From contig OMXK01000020.1 of NCBI GenBank assembly GCA_900314995.1, positions 1-64,000 on the forward strand: 64,000 bases of DNA, written 5' to 3'. A program made the translations under genes and the position numbers. The notes below the pieces were generated by a model that saw only the letters and a list, made by a program, of their open reading frames with translations, searched no databases and was not told where the DNA came from. The stretch is from an uncultured Prevotella sp. GTDB taxonomy: Bacteria > Bacteroidota > Bacteroidia > Bacteroidales > Bacteroidaceae. Of the stretch, positions 16,497 to 25,024 are shown one piece after another; position 1 is the stretch's first letter, and every line of letters begins with the position of its first letter.

Positions 16497-18857
16497 TCAC
16501 CATTCTAGCTTAATCTTGCCGTTAATTTGCCTACCTGTTAGGTAGTTTGGCACCGCCCATTGCTTGTTTGTGACGTCGGTTACCCAGTAATAACTATTGA
16601 CGTTTGAAATGCCAAACAGATTGAGACAGTCAACGCCTAGCCAGAGGTTTTTGATGCCTTTTCCGTTCTTGATAGCCCGGAAGCTCATGCCGATGTCGGC
16701 ACGCTTGTAGGCTGGTGCCCGGAACTGTACGACTTCCAGTCCTCTGTGGGGGGCGCCGAAGGGCAGTCCGTCAGCGAAAGCCAGACGAAGCGTCATAGTC
16801 CAACGATCGGTACCAGGGAAGTAGTCTGTGAAATGCAGATTGATGGCCCAACGCTGGTCTGTAGGCATCGGCACCCATTTGCCGTTCATCTTCTCGCGGG
16901 TACTCATCAGCGAGAATGTCAGCCACGAGTCGGTACCAGGCACAAACTCTCCGTAAAGCTTCATGTCGAGTCCTGTGGCGTAGCCCGAACACTGGTTCTC
17001 GCCGTAGTAGGTCACCTTCATGTTCTGTACATTATAGGGGATAAGGTTCGACAGGGCCTTGTAATAGGCTTCTGCAGAGAACTTGAATGATCGGTTCAGC
17101 ATCTTGAAGCGATAGTCGAAGGCACCGATAAACTGCAGGGAGCGCTGACTCTTGATGTTCTCGTTGAGCACGGCTGTCGTGATGCCGTTTCTGGTAATCG
17201 TGTCGCGCATTTCCTTGTAGAAGGGTGCCTGATAATACAGACCCGTTGCAAAGCGGAAAGTGCAGTTGTTGTTGAAGGCCGGCACGATGGATATCGAGGC
17301 TCTGGGCGAGACGATGGTCTCTTTGTTGAACGACCAGTTAGAGAGTCTGACGCCATAGTTTAGTGTATAGTAGGTGTCGCCTTTCGAGAAACGATAGGTG
17401 TCCTGCACGTAGCCTTCTATCCGATGGCTTTTGATATCGTTGTTGGCGGCCAGCGTGTAGATCAGATCCAGCCGGTCTGCCGTATGGGGGATAGAGTAGC
17501 CGCTGGAGTCGCGCATCTCGTATTCTTTCGATTTCTCTTTGACGTGTTCCGTCTTATAGGTGATGCCGGCCTCGATGTCGTGATGGCGCGTCTTGTGCGT
17601 GCCGATCAGTTTGAAACTCACCACGTCGGCAGTCAGATAGTTGCGCTCATGTTCCATATAGGTTCCCACGCCGAGGTTCTCTTGTGTCTGCGTGTCGTCG
17701 AGCCAGTATTGGCCCATGATGTCATACGTTTCCTTCTCTTTCGAATGGAAGGCTGATGTCAGGAATTTTATGCTGGTAGAATCGCCGAAGTGCCGCGTAA
17801 TGCTGGCCGTGCCGAAGAGCGTGCGGAACAGGTCTTTTTCCTCGCCGTCGAAATACACCTTAAATGACTTTACATCCTCCAGCGTTCCGAAACTGGTCTC
17901 ACGGTCTTCGGGCTTGAAGTTATAGTGGTTCTCGGAGATGTTGCCGATGAAGTCTATTGTCCATCTTTTGTTAGGAGTATAACTGATATAGGTCTGATAA
18001 TCAAGGAAATTAGGCTTGTACTCTCCTGTCGTTTCGAGAGATCCCAGCAGGTAGCGGTTTGTTTTGTATCTCAGGCCGTGACTCATCGAGAATTTCTTTC
18101 CACCCACGCCCAGATAGCCGCTGGCTCCCAAGAGAGAGGCCGTGGCTGAAGCCTCGAAGCCTCTTACGCGCCGATAGGTGATGTCAAGAGCCGACGACAT
18201 CTTGTCGCCATATTTCGCTTCGAATCCGCCTGTAGAGAATCCTATCTTCTCTACCAGGTCGGGGTTGATAATTGAGAGTCCCTCTTGGTTGCCGCTACTG
18301 ATGAGCAGAGGTCGGTAGACTTCCACATTATTTATATATACGGAGTTCTCGTCGAACGATCCTCCGCGCACATTATACTGACTGGAGAGTTCGTTATGCG
18401 AACTGACGCCTGCCTGCTGCTGGATCAGTTCTTCTACGGCATTACCAGTTGTGGAGGGATTCTGCTTGAGGTCCTTTATGTCCAGTTGCTCTGTCTGTCC
18501 CGTCTGTCTGCGCCGCTCAGTTACCGTTATCTCTTGCAGGGCCTCCATGGGGTACATTACGATCTGTACCGTCATCTTTCCCTTGGGACGGCGGAAAACG
18601 CGTTTCCGGACTCCGTAGCCGACCATCGAGAATCTGACTTCAACCGAGTCTGCCGATTGCAGGTCAAGACTGAATTCACCTTTCAGGTTAGTCATCGTAA
18701 CCTTTCCTTGTGCCAGACAGGATACGGTGACAAGTTCTAGTGCATTACTCTCTTCGTCGATCACTTTACCCTTCAGGGTGAAGCCGTCGGCTAGTGCTGC
18801 CGTGCTCATCAACACGGCGATCAACAGCGTGATATATCGGAGCATTCGAAATTCCAT
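16497..18857 (-). CDS. TonB-dependent receptor with carboxypeptidase-like N-domain
   Basis: A 786-residue outer-membrane receptor. It has a signal peptide (to about residue 23), a CarboxypepD_reg-like beta-sandwich (about 26-105, GKVIDEESNALELVTVSCLA), a TonB box-like EITVTERR, a plug (about 125-230, YNVRGGSFDENSVYINNVEV) and a beta-barrel. It begins MEFRMLRY; an internal start at MLRY is also possible. No SusD gene is adjacent, so a ligand cannot be assigned. It is divergent from the NfeD gene. Confidence 0.9.
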   Translation of the reverse strand: MEFRMLRYITLLIAVLMSTAALADGFTLKGKVIDEESNALELVTVSCLAQGKVTMTNLKGEFSLDLQSADSVEVRFSMVGYGVRKRVFRRPKGKMTVQIVMYPMEALQEITVTERRRQTGQTEQLDIKDLKQNPSTTGNAVEELIQQQAGVSSHNELSSQYNVRGGSFDENSVYINNVEVYRPLLISSGNQEGLSIINPDLVEKIGFSTGGFEAKYGDKMSSALDITYRRVRGFEASATASLLGASGYLGVGGKKFSMSHGLRYKTNRYLLGSLETTGEYKPNFLDYQTYISYTPNKRWTIDFIGNISENHYNFKPEDRETSFGTLEDVKSFKVYFDGEEKDLFRTLFGTASITRHFGDSTSIKFLTSAFHSKEKETYDIMGQYWLDDTQTQENLGVGTYMEHERNYLTADVVSFKLIGTHKTRHHDIEAGITYKTEHVKEKSKEYEMRDSSGYSIPHTADRLDLIYTLAANNDIKSHRIEGYVQDTYRFSKGDTYYTLNYGVRLSNWSFNKETIVSPRASISIVPAFNNNCTFRFATGLYYQAPFYKEMRDTITRNGITTAVLNENIKSQRSLQFIGAFDYRFKMLNRSFKFSAEAYYKALSNLIPYNVQNMKVTYYGENQCSGYATGLDMKLYGEFVPGTDSWLTFSLMSTREKMNGKWVPMPTDQRWAINLHFTDYFPGTDRWTMTLRLAFADGLPFGAPHRGLEVVQFRAPAYKRADIGMSFRAIKNGKGIKNLWLGVDCLNLFGISNVNSYYWVTDVTNKQWAVPNYLTGRQINGKIKLEW

Positions 18858-18901
18858 TTGGTTAAATAACGTTTTATTTCGCCGCTTATTGTCTTTTTTT
18901 C

Positions 18902-18932
18902 TTGGAGAGTTTGTTTTTTTGTTGTATTTTTG
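18902..18932 (+). promoter_or_regulatory. Promoter for the nfeD-SPFH pair
   Basis: A -33-like TTG (18902-18904) is followed after 20 bases by TATTTTTG (18925-18932). The predicted transcription start lies after the in-frame codon at 18930, which supports the ATG at 18951 as start of the NfeD gene. Confidence 0.5.
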
Positions 18933-18950
18933 CTCGAAAATAGTAAACTT

Positions 18951-19409
18951 ATGACCATTATGATAGAATATTTAGCACAAAATCTGTGGCAGGTATGGGC
19001 CATCATCGCCATCGCTTGCCTGATTCTTGAACTCATGGCGGGCGACTGCTTTATCATTTGTTTTTCGGTTGGAGCGGCAGTTGCTGCCGTCGCTGCCGCC
19101 ATCGGGCTTAACGGCTACTGGCAGTTGTTTATCTTTGCGCTCTTCACCGTCATCTCCCTGTTCTGGTTCCGCCCTATTGCGCGTCGTTACCTGCACAAGG
19201 GCGAGGATAACCGCGTCAGCAATGCCGATGCACTTCTCGGTCGTGAGGGTAGGGTGGTAGAGACGGTAAAGGCTGGCGGTTATGGCCGCGTCCAGATCGA
19301 TGGAGATATCTGGAAGGCCGTTACCCAGGGTGCTGCCGATATCCCTGAGGGTGCGAATGTGAGGGTTACCGATCGCCAAAGCACTATCATCACAGTAGAA
19401 ATCGTCTAA
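18951..19409 (+). CDS. NfeD-family membrane protein
   Basis: A 152-residue protein. Two or three N-terminal membrane helices (about 12-70) are followed by a small OB-fold domain (about 85-150, GREGRVVETVKAGGYGRVQI). This is the short NfeD/YbbK type, which works with SPFH proteins in membrane organisation (family knowledge). The next gene encodes exactly such an SPFH protein 24 bases downstream. The start at 18951 was chosen because the promoter box covers the earlier in-frame codon. Confidence 0.85.
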   Translation: MTIMIEYLAQNLWQVWAIIAIACLILELMAGDCFIICFSVGAAVAAVAAAIGLNGYWQLFIFALFTVISLFWFRPIARRYLHKGEDNRVSNADALLGREGRVVETVKAGGYGRVQIDGDIWKAVTQGAADIPEGANVRVTDRQSTIITVEIV

Positions 19410-19433
19410 TATAAATCGTCAAATAGTTAAATT

Positions 19434-20387
19434 ATGGACATTATGACTTTCATCCTGATTGCCATTATCATCTGTGTGGTAATCTTCGCCAAAATGGCAC
19501 TTGTGATTATTCCCCAGTCGGAAACAAAGATTGTTGAGCGTCTGGGACGTTATTACGCTACTCTCAAGCCGGGTATTAACATCATTATCCCGTTCATTGA
19601 CCGGGCCAAGTCGATTGTCGTGCTCAACCATGGACGCTATATGTATTCCACCACGATTGACCTGCGCGAACAGGTCTACGACTTCCCGAAGCAGAATGTG
19701 ATAACGAAGGATAATGTGCAGACGGAGATCAATGCCCTTCTCTATTTCCAGATCGTCGATCCCTTCAAGGCTACCTACGAGATCAACAACCTGCCCAACG
19801 CTATCGAGAAACTGACGCAGACAACGCTCCGTAACATTATCGGCGAACTGGAACTCGACGAGACGCTCACCTCGCGAGATACGATCAACAAGAAACTCTC
19901 CGCCGTGCTCGATGATGCAACAGACAAGTGGGGTGTCAAGGTGAACCGCGTGGAGCTTCAGGATATCACGCCTCCCGACTCTGTGCTGACGGCGATGGAG
20001 AAGCAGATGCAGGCCGAGCGTAACAAGCGTGCGCAGATTCTGACGTCCGAAGGTCAGAAGGCCGCCGAGATACTTGCTTCAGAAGGTGAGAAGACGGCCA
20101 TCGTCAATAAGGCCGAGGCTGCCAAGCAGCAGGCCATCCTCGAGGCAGAAGGTGAGGCTCAGGCCCGTATCCGAAAGGCAGAGGCCGAGGCGAAGGCCAT
20201 CGAGCTCATCGCTGAGGCTGTCGGCAAGTCCACCAATCCCGCCAACTACCTCCTGGCTCAGAAGTATATCCAGATGATGCAGGAGCTCGCCGAGGGTGAC
20301 AAGACGAAGACCGTCTATCTGCCCTACGAGGCAACCAACCTCCTCGGCTCGATCGGCGGCATCAAGGATTTGTTTAAAGCTGAATAG
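19434..20387 (+). CDS. SPFH/stomatin-like membrane protein (QmcA type)
   Basis: A 317-residue protein with one N-terminal membrane helix (about 5-25), the SPFH/band-7 domain (about 25-190: ERLGRYYATLKPGINIIIPF, DNVQTEINALLYFQI) and a long Ala/Glu-rich coiled coil (about 190-265). It likely forms oligomeric membrane rings with its NfeD partner. GC-rich codons are heavily used in the coiled coil. A second start MTFILIA lies three codons further. A strong hairpin follows. Confidence 0.9.
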   Translation: MDIMTFILIAIIICVVIFAKMALVIIPQSETKIVERLGRYYATLKPGINIIIPFIDRAKSIVVLNHGRYMYSTTIDLREQVYDFPKQNVITKDNVQTEINALLYFQIVDPFKATYEINNLPNAIEKLTQTTLRNIIGELELDETLTSRDTINKKLSAVLDDATDKWGVKVNRVELQDITPPDSVLTAMEKQMQAERNKRAQILTSEGQKAAEILASEGEKTAIVNKAEAAKQQAILEAEGEAQARIRKAEAEAKAIELIAEAVGKSTNPANYLLAQKYIQMMQELAEGDKTKTVYLPYEATNLLGSIGGIKDLFKAE

Positions 20388-20398
20388 ATTATGCATAA

Positions 20399-20475
20399 AA
20401 CCGCAGATTTCGCCGAAGATGCAGAAAAAAAGAAAAAATATTCTGTCTAATCTGCAAAATCTGCGGTTATTTTTG
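20399..20475 (+). terminator. Large hairpin terminator after the SPFH gene
   Basis: Perfect 12-bp arms AACCGCAGATTT (20399-20410) and AAATCTGCGGTT (20457-20468) are separated by 46 bases and followed by ATTTTTG. The -7 box of dapA starts right behind it. Confidence 0.6.
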
Positions 20476-20483
20476 TAACTTTG
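20476..20483 (+). promoter_or_regulatory. -7 box (TAACTTTG) for dapA
   Basis: TAACTTTG lies 22 bases before the dapA ATG at 20506. No convincing TTTG -33 element is present. Confidence 0.55.
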
Positions 20484-20505
20484 CGCCCGATTTAGAATTG
20501 GATTT

Positions 20506-21393
20506 ATGGTGCATAATATTTTTAAGGGCCTTGGTATCGCGCTGATTACACCTTTCAAGGATGATGGTTCGGTTGACTATGAAGCGATCCTCCGCCTGGT
20601 TGATTACCAGTTGAATAATGGTGCAGACTTCTTCTGCATTCTTGCCACTACGGGCGAAACACCGACGCTGACTGCCGAGGAGAAACGGAAGATCAAGGAT
20701 CTCGTTGTCGACAAAGTGCAAGGGCGAGTACCCATCCTGATGGGATGTGGCGGCTATAACACGGCAGCCGTCATTGAAGAACTGAAGAATGGCGATTTCC
20801 GTGGCATAGATGGTATCCTGAGCGTATGCCCATATTACAACAAGCCTTCCCAGGAAGGTCTCTACCAGCATTTCAAGGCGATAGCAGCGGCAACCTCGCT
20901 GCCCGTGGTACTCTATAATGTGCCGGGCAGGACTGGCGTGAACATGCAGGCTGCCACCACCGTCCGCCTGGCGCGCGACTGCCAGAATATCGTAGCCATC
21001 AAGGAGGCCAGCGGCAATCTTGAGCAGGTAGATGAGATCATCAAGAACAAGCCTGCCGATTTTGATGTGATCTCCGGCGACGACTCCCTGACGTTCCCGA
21101 TGGTCAGCTGTGGCGCCGTGGGTGTCATCAGCGTGATCGGCAATGCCCTACCCAAGGAGTTCTCACGCATGATCCGCCTGCAGATGCGTGGCGAGTATGA
21201 TCCTGCACGCACCATCCACCACCGCTTCACCGATCTGTTCTCGCTGCTCTTCGTCGACGGCAATCCTGCCGGTGTCAAGGCGATGCTCTCCGAGATGGGA
21301 TTCATCCAGAATGTGCTCCGCTTGCCGCTTGTGCCGATGCGTATCAAGAACATGCAGCGGATGTCGGAGATACTCAAGGAACTTAAAATCTGA
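20506..21393 (+). CDS. dapA: 4-hydroxy-tetrahydrodipicolinate synthase
   Basis: A 295-residue TIM-barrel enzyme that condenses pyruvate and aspartate semialdehyde in lysine and diaminopimelate synthesis. Visible signatures are ATTGETPTL (48-56), the catalytic Tyr137 in VVLYNVPGRTG and the Schiff-base Lys166 in VAIKEASGN, followed by GDDSLTFPM. Length matches the family. Its TGA stop shares its last base with the ATG of the AraC regulator gene, so the two are translationally coupled. Confidence 0.95.
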   Translation: MVHNIFKGLGIALITPFKDDGSVDYEAILRLVDYQLNNGADFFCILATTGETPTLTAEEKRKIKDLVVDKVQGRVPILMGCGGYNTAAVIEELKNGDFRGIDGILSVCPYYNKPSQEGLYQHFKAIAAATSLPVVLYNVPGRTGVNMQAATTVRLARDCQNIVAIKEASGNLEQVDEIIKNKPADFDVISGDDSLTFPMVSCGAVGVISVIGNALPKEFSRMIRLQMRGEYDPARTIHHRFTDLFSLLFVDGNPAGVKAMLSEMGFIQNVLRLPLVPMRIKNMQRMSEILKELKI

Positions 21394-22271
21394 TGGAGTC
21401 GAAGGTCATCCACGAGATATCGCCCCTGATGGGCAAGGACGTGCTCTACATTGCCGATCGTCGCAAGAAAGAGTTTACTTACCCCATCCATAACCATCAG
21501 GTCTACGAGCTGAACTTCGTTGAGCATGCAGCTGGGGTGCGTCGTATCGTGGGTGATTCCAACGAGGTGATAGGCGATTACGATCTGGTGCTTATCACGA
21601 GCCCCGATCTGGAACACGTCTGGGAACAGAACACCTGCCAGAGCGAAGATATCCGCGAGGTCACCGTTCAGTTCGATATCGATTTCAACAACTCGAGCAT
21701 CTTCTCGCGCAATCCTTTCAATTCGATGAAGAAGATGATGGTCGAGGCACAGAAGGGACTCTGTTTCCCGATGGAGGCCATTATCCGCGTCTACCAGATG
21801 ATCGATACCCTGAGTAGTCTCAAGGACGGCTTTTACGCCTTTACCCAGTTCCTCACGATTCTCTACGAGTTGTCCAAGTTCGAGGCCCGTCCGCTGGCTT
21901 CTTCCAGCTTTGCCAAGGTGGAGATCACCAGCGACAGCCGCCGCGTCCAGAAAGTCAAGAGCTTCATCGACCAGCATTACCGCGAGGATATACGCCTCAC
22001 GCAGGTAGCCGATATCGCAGGCATGAGCGCCTCGGCCTTCAGCCGTTTCTTCAAACTGCATACCGGGCGCAACCTCAGCGAGTATATCATCGACCACCGA
22101 CTGGGCTTTGCCAGCCGCATGCTGGTCGACAGTACCCATTCCGTAGCAGAGATTGCCTTCAGCTGTGGCTTCAATAACCTCAGCAATTTCAACCGCATTT
22201 TCAAGAAGCGTAAGGGCTGTAGCCCCTCGGAATTCCGCGAAAACTACCACAAAACGCGGGTAATTGTGTGA
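21393..22271 (+). CDS. AraC-family transcriptional regulator
   Basis: A 292-residue regulator. The N-terminal part has a cupin-like sensing domain (PIHNHQVYELNFVEHAAGVR). The C-terminal AraC double HTH is at about residues 185-288 (RLTQVADIAGMSASAFSRFF, SVAEIAFSCGFNNLSNFNRI, then KRKGCSPSEFRENY). The ATG overlaps the dapA stop by one base. Fusion into a dapA transcript does not by itself show that it regulates lysine synthesis; other Bacteroidales carry such regulators near carbohydrate genes. Confidence 0.88.
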   Translation: MESKVIHEISPLMGKDVLYIADRRKKEFTYPIHNHQVYELNFVEHAAGVRRIVGDSNEVIGDYDLVLITSPDLEHVWEQNTCQSEDIREVTVQFDIDFNNSSIFSRNPFNSMKKMMVEAQKGLCFPMEAIIRVYQMIDTLSSLKDGFYAFTQFLTILYELSKFEARPLASSSFAKVEITSDSRRVQKVKSFIDQHYREDIRLTQVADIAGMSASAFSRFFKLHTGRNLSEYIIDHRLGFASRMLVDSTHSVAEIAFSCGFNNLSNFNRIFKKRKGCSPSEFRENYHKTRVIV

Positions 22272-22306
22272 TTTTTGCAGTTTTTGCAAAAAAAATCGCA
22301 AAAAGA

Positions 22307-22338
22307 TTTGGTCAGTTCAGAAATAGTTCGTACCTTTG
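22307..22338 (+). promoter_or_regulatory. Promoter for tRNA-Arg
   Basis: TTTG (22307-22310), a 20-base spacer and TACCTTTG (22331-22338) make a near-ideal Bacteroidetes promoter 19 bases before the tRNA. Confidence 0.75.
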
Positions 22339-22357
22339 CACCCGCAAACGGAAAAAT

Positions 22358-22431
22358 GGTTCCGTAGCTCAACTGAATAGAGCATCTGACTACGGATCAG
22401 AAGGTTGTGGGTTTGAATCCCGCCGGAATCA
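22358..22431 (+). tRNA. tRNA-Arg (anticodon ACG)
   Basis: A full cloverleaf can be drawn. The acceptor arms are GGTTCCG (22358-22364) and CGGAATC (22424-22430). The D-arm is around GCTCAACTGAATAGAGC, the anticodon stem is TCTGA/TCAGA with loop CTACGGA, and the T-loop is TTTGAAT. The discriminator is A and no CCA is encoded. The anticodon ACG reads CGN arginine codons. Confidence 0.93.
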
Positions 22432-22445
22432 CAAAGAATGCAAAT

Positions 22446-22486
22446 GAATCCTGCTGAAAGTTCGCTTTCGAGCAGGATTTTTTTAT
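22446..22486 (+). terminator. Intrinsic terminator after tRNA-Arg
   Basis: AATCCTGCT..GAAAG pairs with CTTTCG..AGCAGGATT around a TTCG tetraloop-like centre, followed by a run of seven T. Confidence 0.85.
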
Positions 22487-22491
22487 ATTTC

Positions 22492-22522
22492 TTGCATATC
22501 TCAAATCTTCTTTGTATCTTTG
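22492..22522 (+). promoter_or_regulatory. Promoter for the sigma factor gene
   Basis: TTG (22492-22494), 20 bases, then TATCTTTG (22515-22522). This places the transcription start after the in-frame codon at 22512 and favours the ATG at 22542 (or 22536). Confidence 0.6.
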
Positions 22523-22541
22523 CCCGCAAATTATTATGATT

Positions 22542-23258
22542 ATGGAAGATTCGGCACTTAATATCTATTTGGATGAGATCGGCAAGGGCGCCCTGCTCTC
22601 CGATGAGGAGGAGCGTCAGCTCTCAGAACGTATCAGGCAAGGCGATGACCGCGCACTCTCTAAACTCGTAGAGGCCAACCTGCGCTTCGTGGTGACCGTA
22701 GCCCGTCAGTATAAAGGGCGGGGCGTGGCGATGGAAGACCTCGTCAGCGAAGGCAATATCGGCCTGATGAAGGCTGCTGCCCGCTTCGATGCCTCCAAGG
22801 GCGTGCGTTTCGTCAATTTCGCCGTCGTGCATGTCCGCCAGCAGATCGAGAAAGCCATCGAGCAGCAGGCAGGGCTCTATCAGGTGCCCCGTGACGTGAA
22901 GGACGAGGTGGTTGCCCGTCAGCAGAGCATGCCGCTTTCCGTCGATGCCCCCTTAGGCCACCGTGCCAACATGAGTCTCCTCTCCGTACTCGTCAATCAG
23001 GATGCCCCTTTGGCCGATGAGCGTGTCCACTCCGAAGCAGTCGAGGCCGCCATCGAGTTTGCCCTCGGTTCGCTCGACCAGCGCGAGAGTAGGGTGGTGA
23101 ACGCCTTCTTCGGCATCGGACAGGAGCACGAGACGATGGCCGAGATTGCCGAGGACATGGATATCAAGCGCGAGCGTGTCCGTCAGATCCGCGACAAGGC
23201 CGTGCGCAAACTCCGTAAGGCCTATCACCGCCGCCTAAAAGAGCTTCATAAGCAATAA
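22542..23258 (+). CDS. Short RpoD-like sigma-70 factor (group 2 type)
   Basis: A 238-residue sigma factor starting MEDSALNIYLDEIGKGALLS. It has region 1.2, region 2 (ANLRFVVTVARQYKGRGVAM, DLVSEGNIGLMKAAARFDAS, RFVNFAVVHVRQQIEKAI) and region 4 with the HTH (EIAEDMDIKRERVRQIRDKA). Region 3 is unusually short and there is no region 1.1. It is shorter than the roughly 286-residue primary sigma of Bacteroidetes, so a second, alternative sigma is more likely. The start was set by the promoter position. Confidence 0.85.
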   Translation: MEDSALNIYLDEIGKGALLSDEEERQLSERIRQGDDRALSKLVEANLRFVVTVARQYKGRGVAMEDLVSEGNIGLMKAAARFDASKGVRFVNFAVVHVRQQIEKAIEQQAGLYQVPRDVKDEVVARQQSMPLSVDAPLGHRANMSLLSVLVNQDAPLADERVHSEAVEAAIEFALGSLDQRESRVVNAFFGIGQEHETMAEIAEDMDIKRERVRQIRDKAVRKLRKAYHRRLKELHKQ

Positions 23259-23326
23259 CTCCCAAAGCCTAGCTGGCATCCCCCGCCGCATTCGCCTCTC
23301 GCTGGGGTCTGGCTCTGCCGCATTCG

Positions 23327-23398
23327 CCTCTCGCTGGGGTCTGGCACTGATGTAAAGTCGCAGCGACTTTCTCGTCAGTTCCTGACCCTAGCGTGAGG
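23327..23398. repeat. 72-bp imperfect palindrome, copy 1, downstream of HU-like gene 1
   Basis: Left arm CCTCTCGCTGGGGTCTGG.. pairs with right arm ..CCTGACCCTAGCGTGAGG. The central AAAGTCGC/GCGACTTT is a perfect inverted repeat. A partial unit precedes it at about 23294-23320, and related GGGGCCTGACCCC stretches lie at 23475-23487 and 24141-24155. The same element occurs at 52966-53038 behind the other HU-like gene. Confidence 0.75.
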
Positions 23399-23493
23399 TC
23401 CCGCCTCAATGTCCGCCTCAATCCCCGCCGCAAAAACTTCACCTCGGGGCCTGGCCCCAGCGATTAGTTTTGGGGCCTGACCCCAGCGGGCAG

Positions 23494-24108
23494 TTAAGGA
23501 TTCTGCGCCTTCTGCTCCGCGATCCAGTCCTCCAGCGGCGTCACCTTCTTGATGTACTTCTTCTTCGAAGGATCGCTCTCCTCGGGCGTGAGGTCTACCT
23601 TCTCCTCGACACCATAAGTGCTCAGCGAACACATATCCTTAAAGGTTCGCGAAGTGATGTCATCATCGCTGACACCCTCAGGACGGAAGCGGATGTGCAC
23701 GCCCTTCACGTAGGTGTTCGCGTTCCACTTACCCTCCAGCAGGGCTGCCCTCGTGATACCCTCCTTGGTGCTCTCAACGGTAGGCCAGAAGATGCCAAGC
23801 CCGTCGATCTTGATGGGGTTGCCCTGCGCGATGAGCTCGATCATGCAGCTCGCCATCTTGATGAGCACGCCCTCGATGATGTCTCGGCTATACACGCACT
23901 GGTGCTCGCTCATGTGCTTGGCCAGACCTCGGAGCGTAATCGTCTCCTTCTCGACTGCCTTGGGGTAATACTTGCCGTAACCGGGGTTGTTGGCGTTGAT
24001 GTTCTTACGAATGTTGATTAGAAACTGTGGATTTTGTACCGATTGACTTCGTCTTTCTCTGTCGCGACTCGGCCATTCAAGTGCACTTGATGGCTCTCGC
24101 TGCTCCAT
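23494..24108 (-). CDS. HU-related DNA-binding protein, copy 1 (original start codon lost)
   Basis: A 204-residue reading frame whose last 181 residues are almost identical to the HU-related protein at 53095-53643 (shared core from VQNPQFLINIRKNINANN to DWIAEQKAQNP). The family binds DNA as an HU-like histone protein of Bacteroidetes. In copy 2 the ATG precedes VQNPQ; here that codon is TCG (24040-24042), so translation would have to start at 24108 and add 22 unrelated residues (MEQREPSSALEWPS..). No TAnnTTTG box is visible upstream. It may be silent or a recent, poorly expressed duplicate. Confidence 0.65.
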   Translation of the reverse strand: MEQREPSSALEWPSRDRERRSQSVQNPQFLINIRKNINANNPGYGKYYPKAVEKETITLRGLAKHMSEHQCVYSRDIIEGVLIKMASCMIELIAQGNPIKIDGLGIFWPTVESTKEGITRAALLEGKWNANTYVKGVHIRFRPEGVSDDDITSRTFKDMCSLSTYGVEEKVDLTPEESDPSKKKYIKKVTPLEDWIAEQKAQNP

Positions 24109-24183
24109 TAGAACGGGCTAGGGCGCAAAAAGGGCAAAAACTTTACTTTGGGGCCTGACCCTAGAGGCAAATTCCCTAAAAAA

Positions 24184-24215
24184 TTTGGTTATCAGCAAAA
24201 AACACCGTAACTTTG
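24184..24215 (+). promoter_or_regulatory. Promoter for the acyl-ACP thioesterase
   Basis: TTTG (24184-24187), a 20-base spacer and TAACTTTG (24208-24215). The ATG follows nine bases later, so the leader is zero to a few bases. Confidence 0.75.
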
Positions 24216-24224
24216 CAGCCGCTT

Positions 24225-24983
24225 ATGGAAAAAATAGGAATATACGAATTTATGGCGGAGCCGTTCCATTGTGATTTCAGCGGACGGCTTTTCATGGGAC
24301 ATCTGGGTAATCACATGCTGAATGCTGCTGACTTTCACTCGACAGCCCGTGGATTCGGCATGCAGTATCTGATGTCGATCCAGCGTTCATGGGTACTCTC
24401 GCGTCTGGCGATTGAGATGGAGGAGATGCCCCGGCAGTACACGAAGTTCGATGTGGAAACGTGGGTGGAGAGTGCGATGCGCTACTTCACGAGCCGTAAC
24501 TTCCGCGTGGTGGGCCGCGACGGGAAGGTGTATGGCTATGGGCGCTCCATCTGGGCGATGATCGATACGGAGAGCCGTCAGCCGACGGATATCCTCTCAA
24601 TCGACAACGGGGCCATCAACAACTGGATCGTCATGGACAAGGAGTGTCCGATTGACAAGGGTGGCCGCGTGAAGATGGACAATGACGCCGAACTGGTGCG
24701 CACGATCGACACCTATTATAATGATGTGGACATCAACGGCCATATCAACTCGGTGAAGTATATCGAGCACGTGCTCGACTTGTGGGATATGGACTGGTAT
24801 CGAGAGCACCAGATCAAGCGTTTCGAGATTGCCTATGTGGCAGAGGCGCATGCGGGCGACCAGCTGGGCTTCTACCGCCAGCAGACGGGGGAGAACGAAT
24901 ACTGCGTCAGGATCTGCAAAACCGACCAGGCGACAGGCGAACTGATAGAGACGTGTCGCAGTAAGGTGACGTTCAGGCAATAG
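24225..24983 (+). CDS. Acyl-ACP thioesterase
   Basis: A 252-residue double-hotdog enzyme of the plant FatA/FatB-like family that releases fatty acids from acyl carrier protein. Visible features are FHCDFSGRLFMGHLGNHMLNA near the start, YTKFDVETWVESAMRYFTSRNF and the catalytic-region DVDINGHINSVKYIEHVLD with the Asn/His typical of the family. The in-frame TTG at 24213 lies inside the -7 box, so the ATG at 24225 is chosen. Confidence 0.9.
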   Translation: MEKIGIYEFMAEPFHCDFSGRLFMGHLGNHMLNAADFHSTARGFGMQYLMSIQRSWVLSRLAIEMEEMPRQYTKFDVETWVESAMRYFTSRNFRVVGRDGKVYGYGRSIWAMIDTESRQPTDILSIDNGAINNWIVMDKECPIDKGGRVKMDNDAELVRTIDTYYNDVDINGHINSVKYIEHVLDLWDMDWYREHQIKRFEIAYVAEAHAGDQLGFYRQQTGENEYCVRICKTDQATGELIETCRSKVTFRQ

Positions 24984-24991
24984 AACAGAAT

Positions 24992-25021
24992 AAAGGCCCG
25001 CAAAACTTGCGAGCCTTTTTC
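24992..25021. terminator. Intrinsic terminator between thioesterase and GH3 genes
   Basis: AAAGGCxCGCAA pairs with TTGCGAGCCTTT around a short loop, followed by T5. The genes on both sides converge on it. Confidence 0.7.
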
Positions 25022-25024
25022 GAT

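Noticed and set aside
22317..22529. Minus-strand ORF over the tRNA-Arg gene
   Set aside because: It is antisense to a well-folded tRNA and its terminator, and has no recognisable protein motif.
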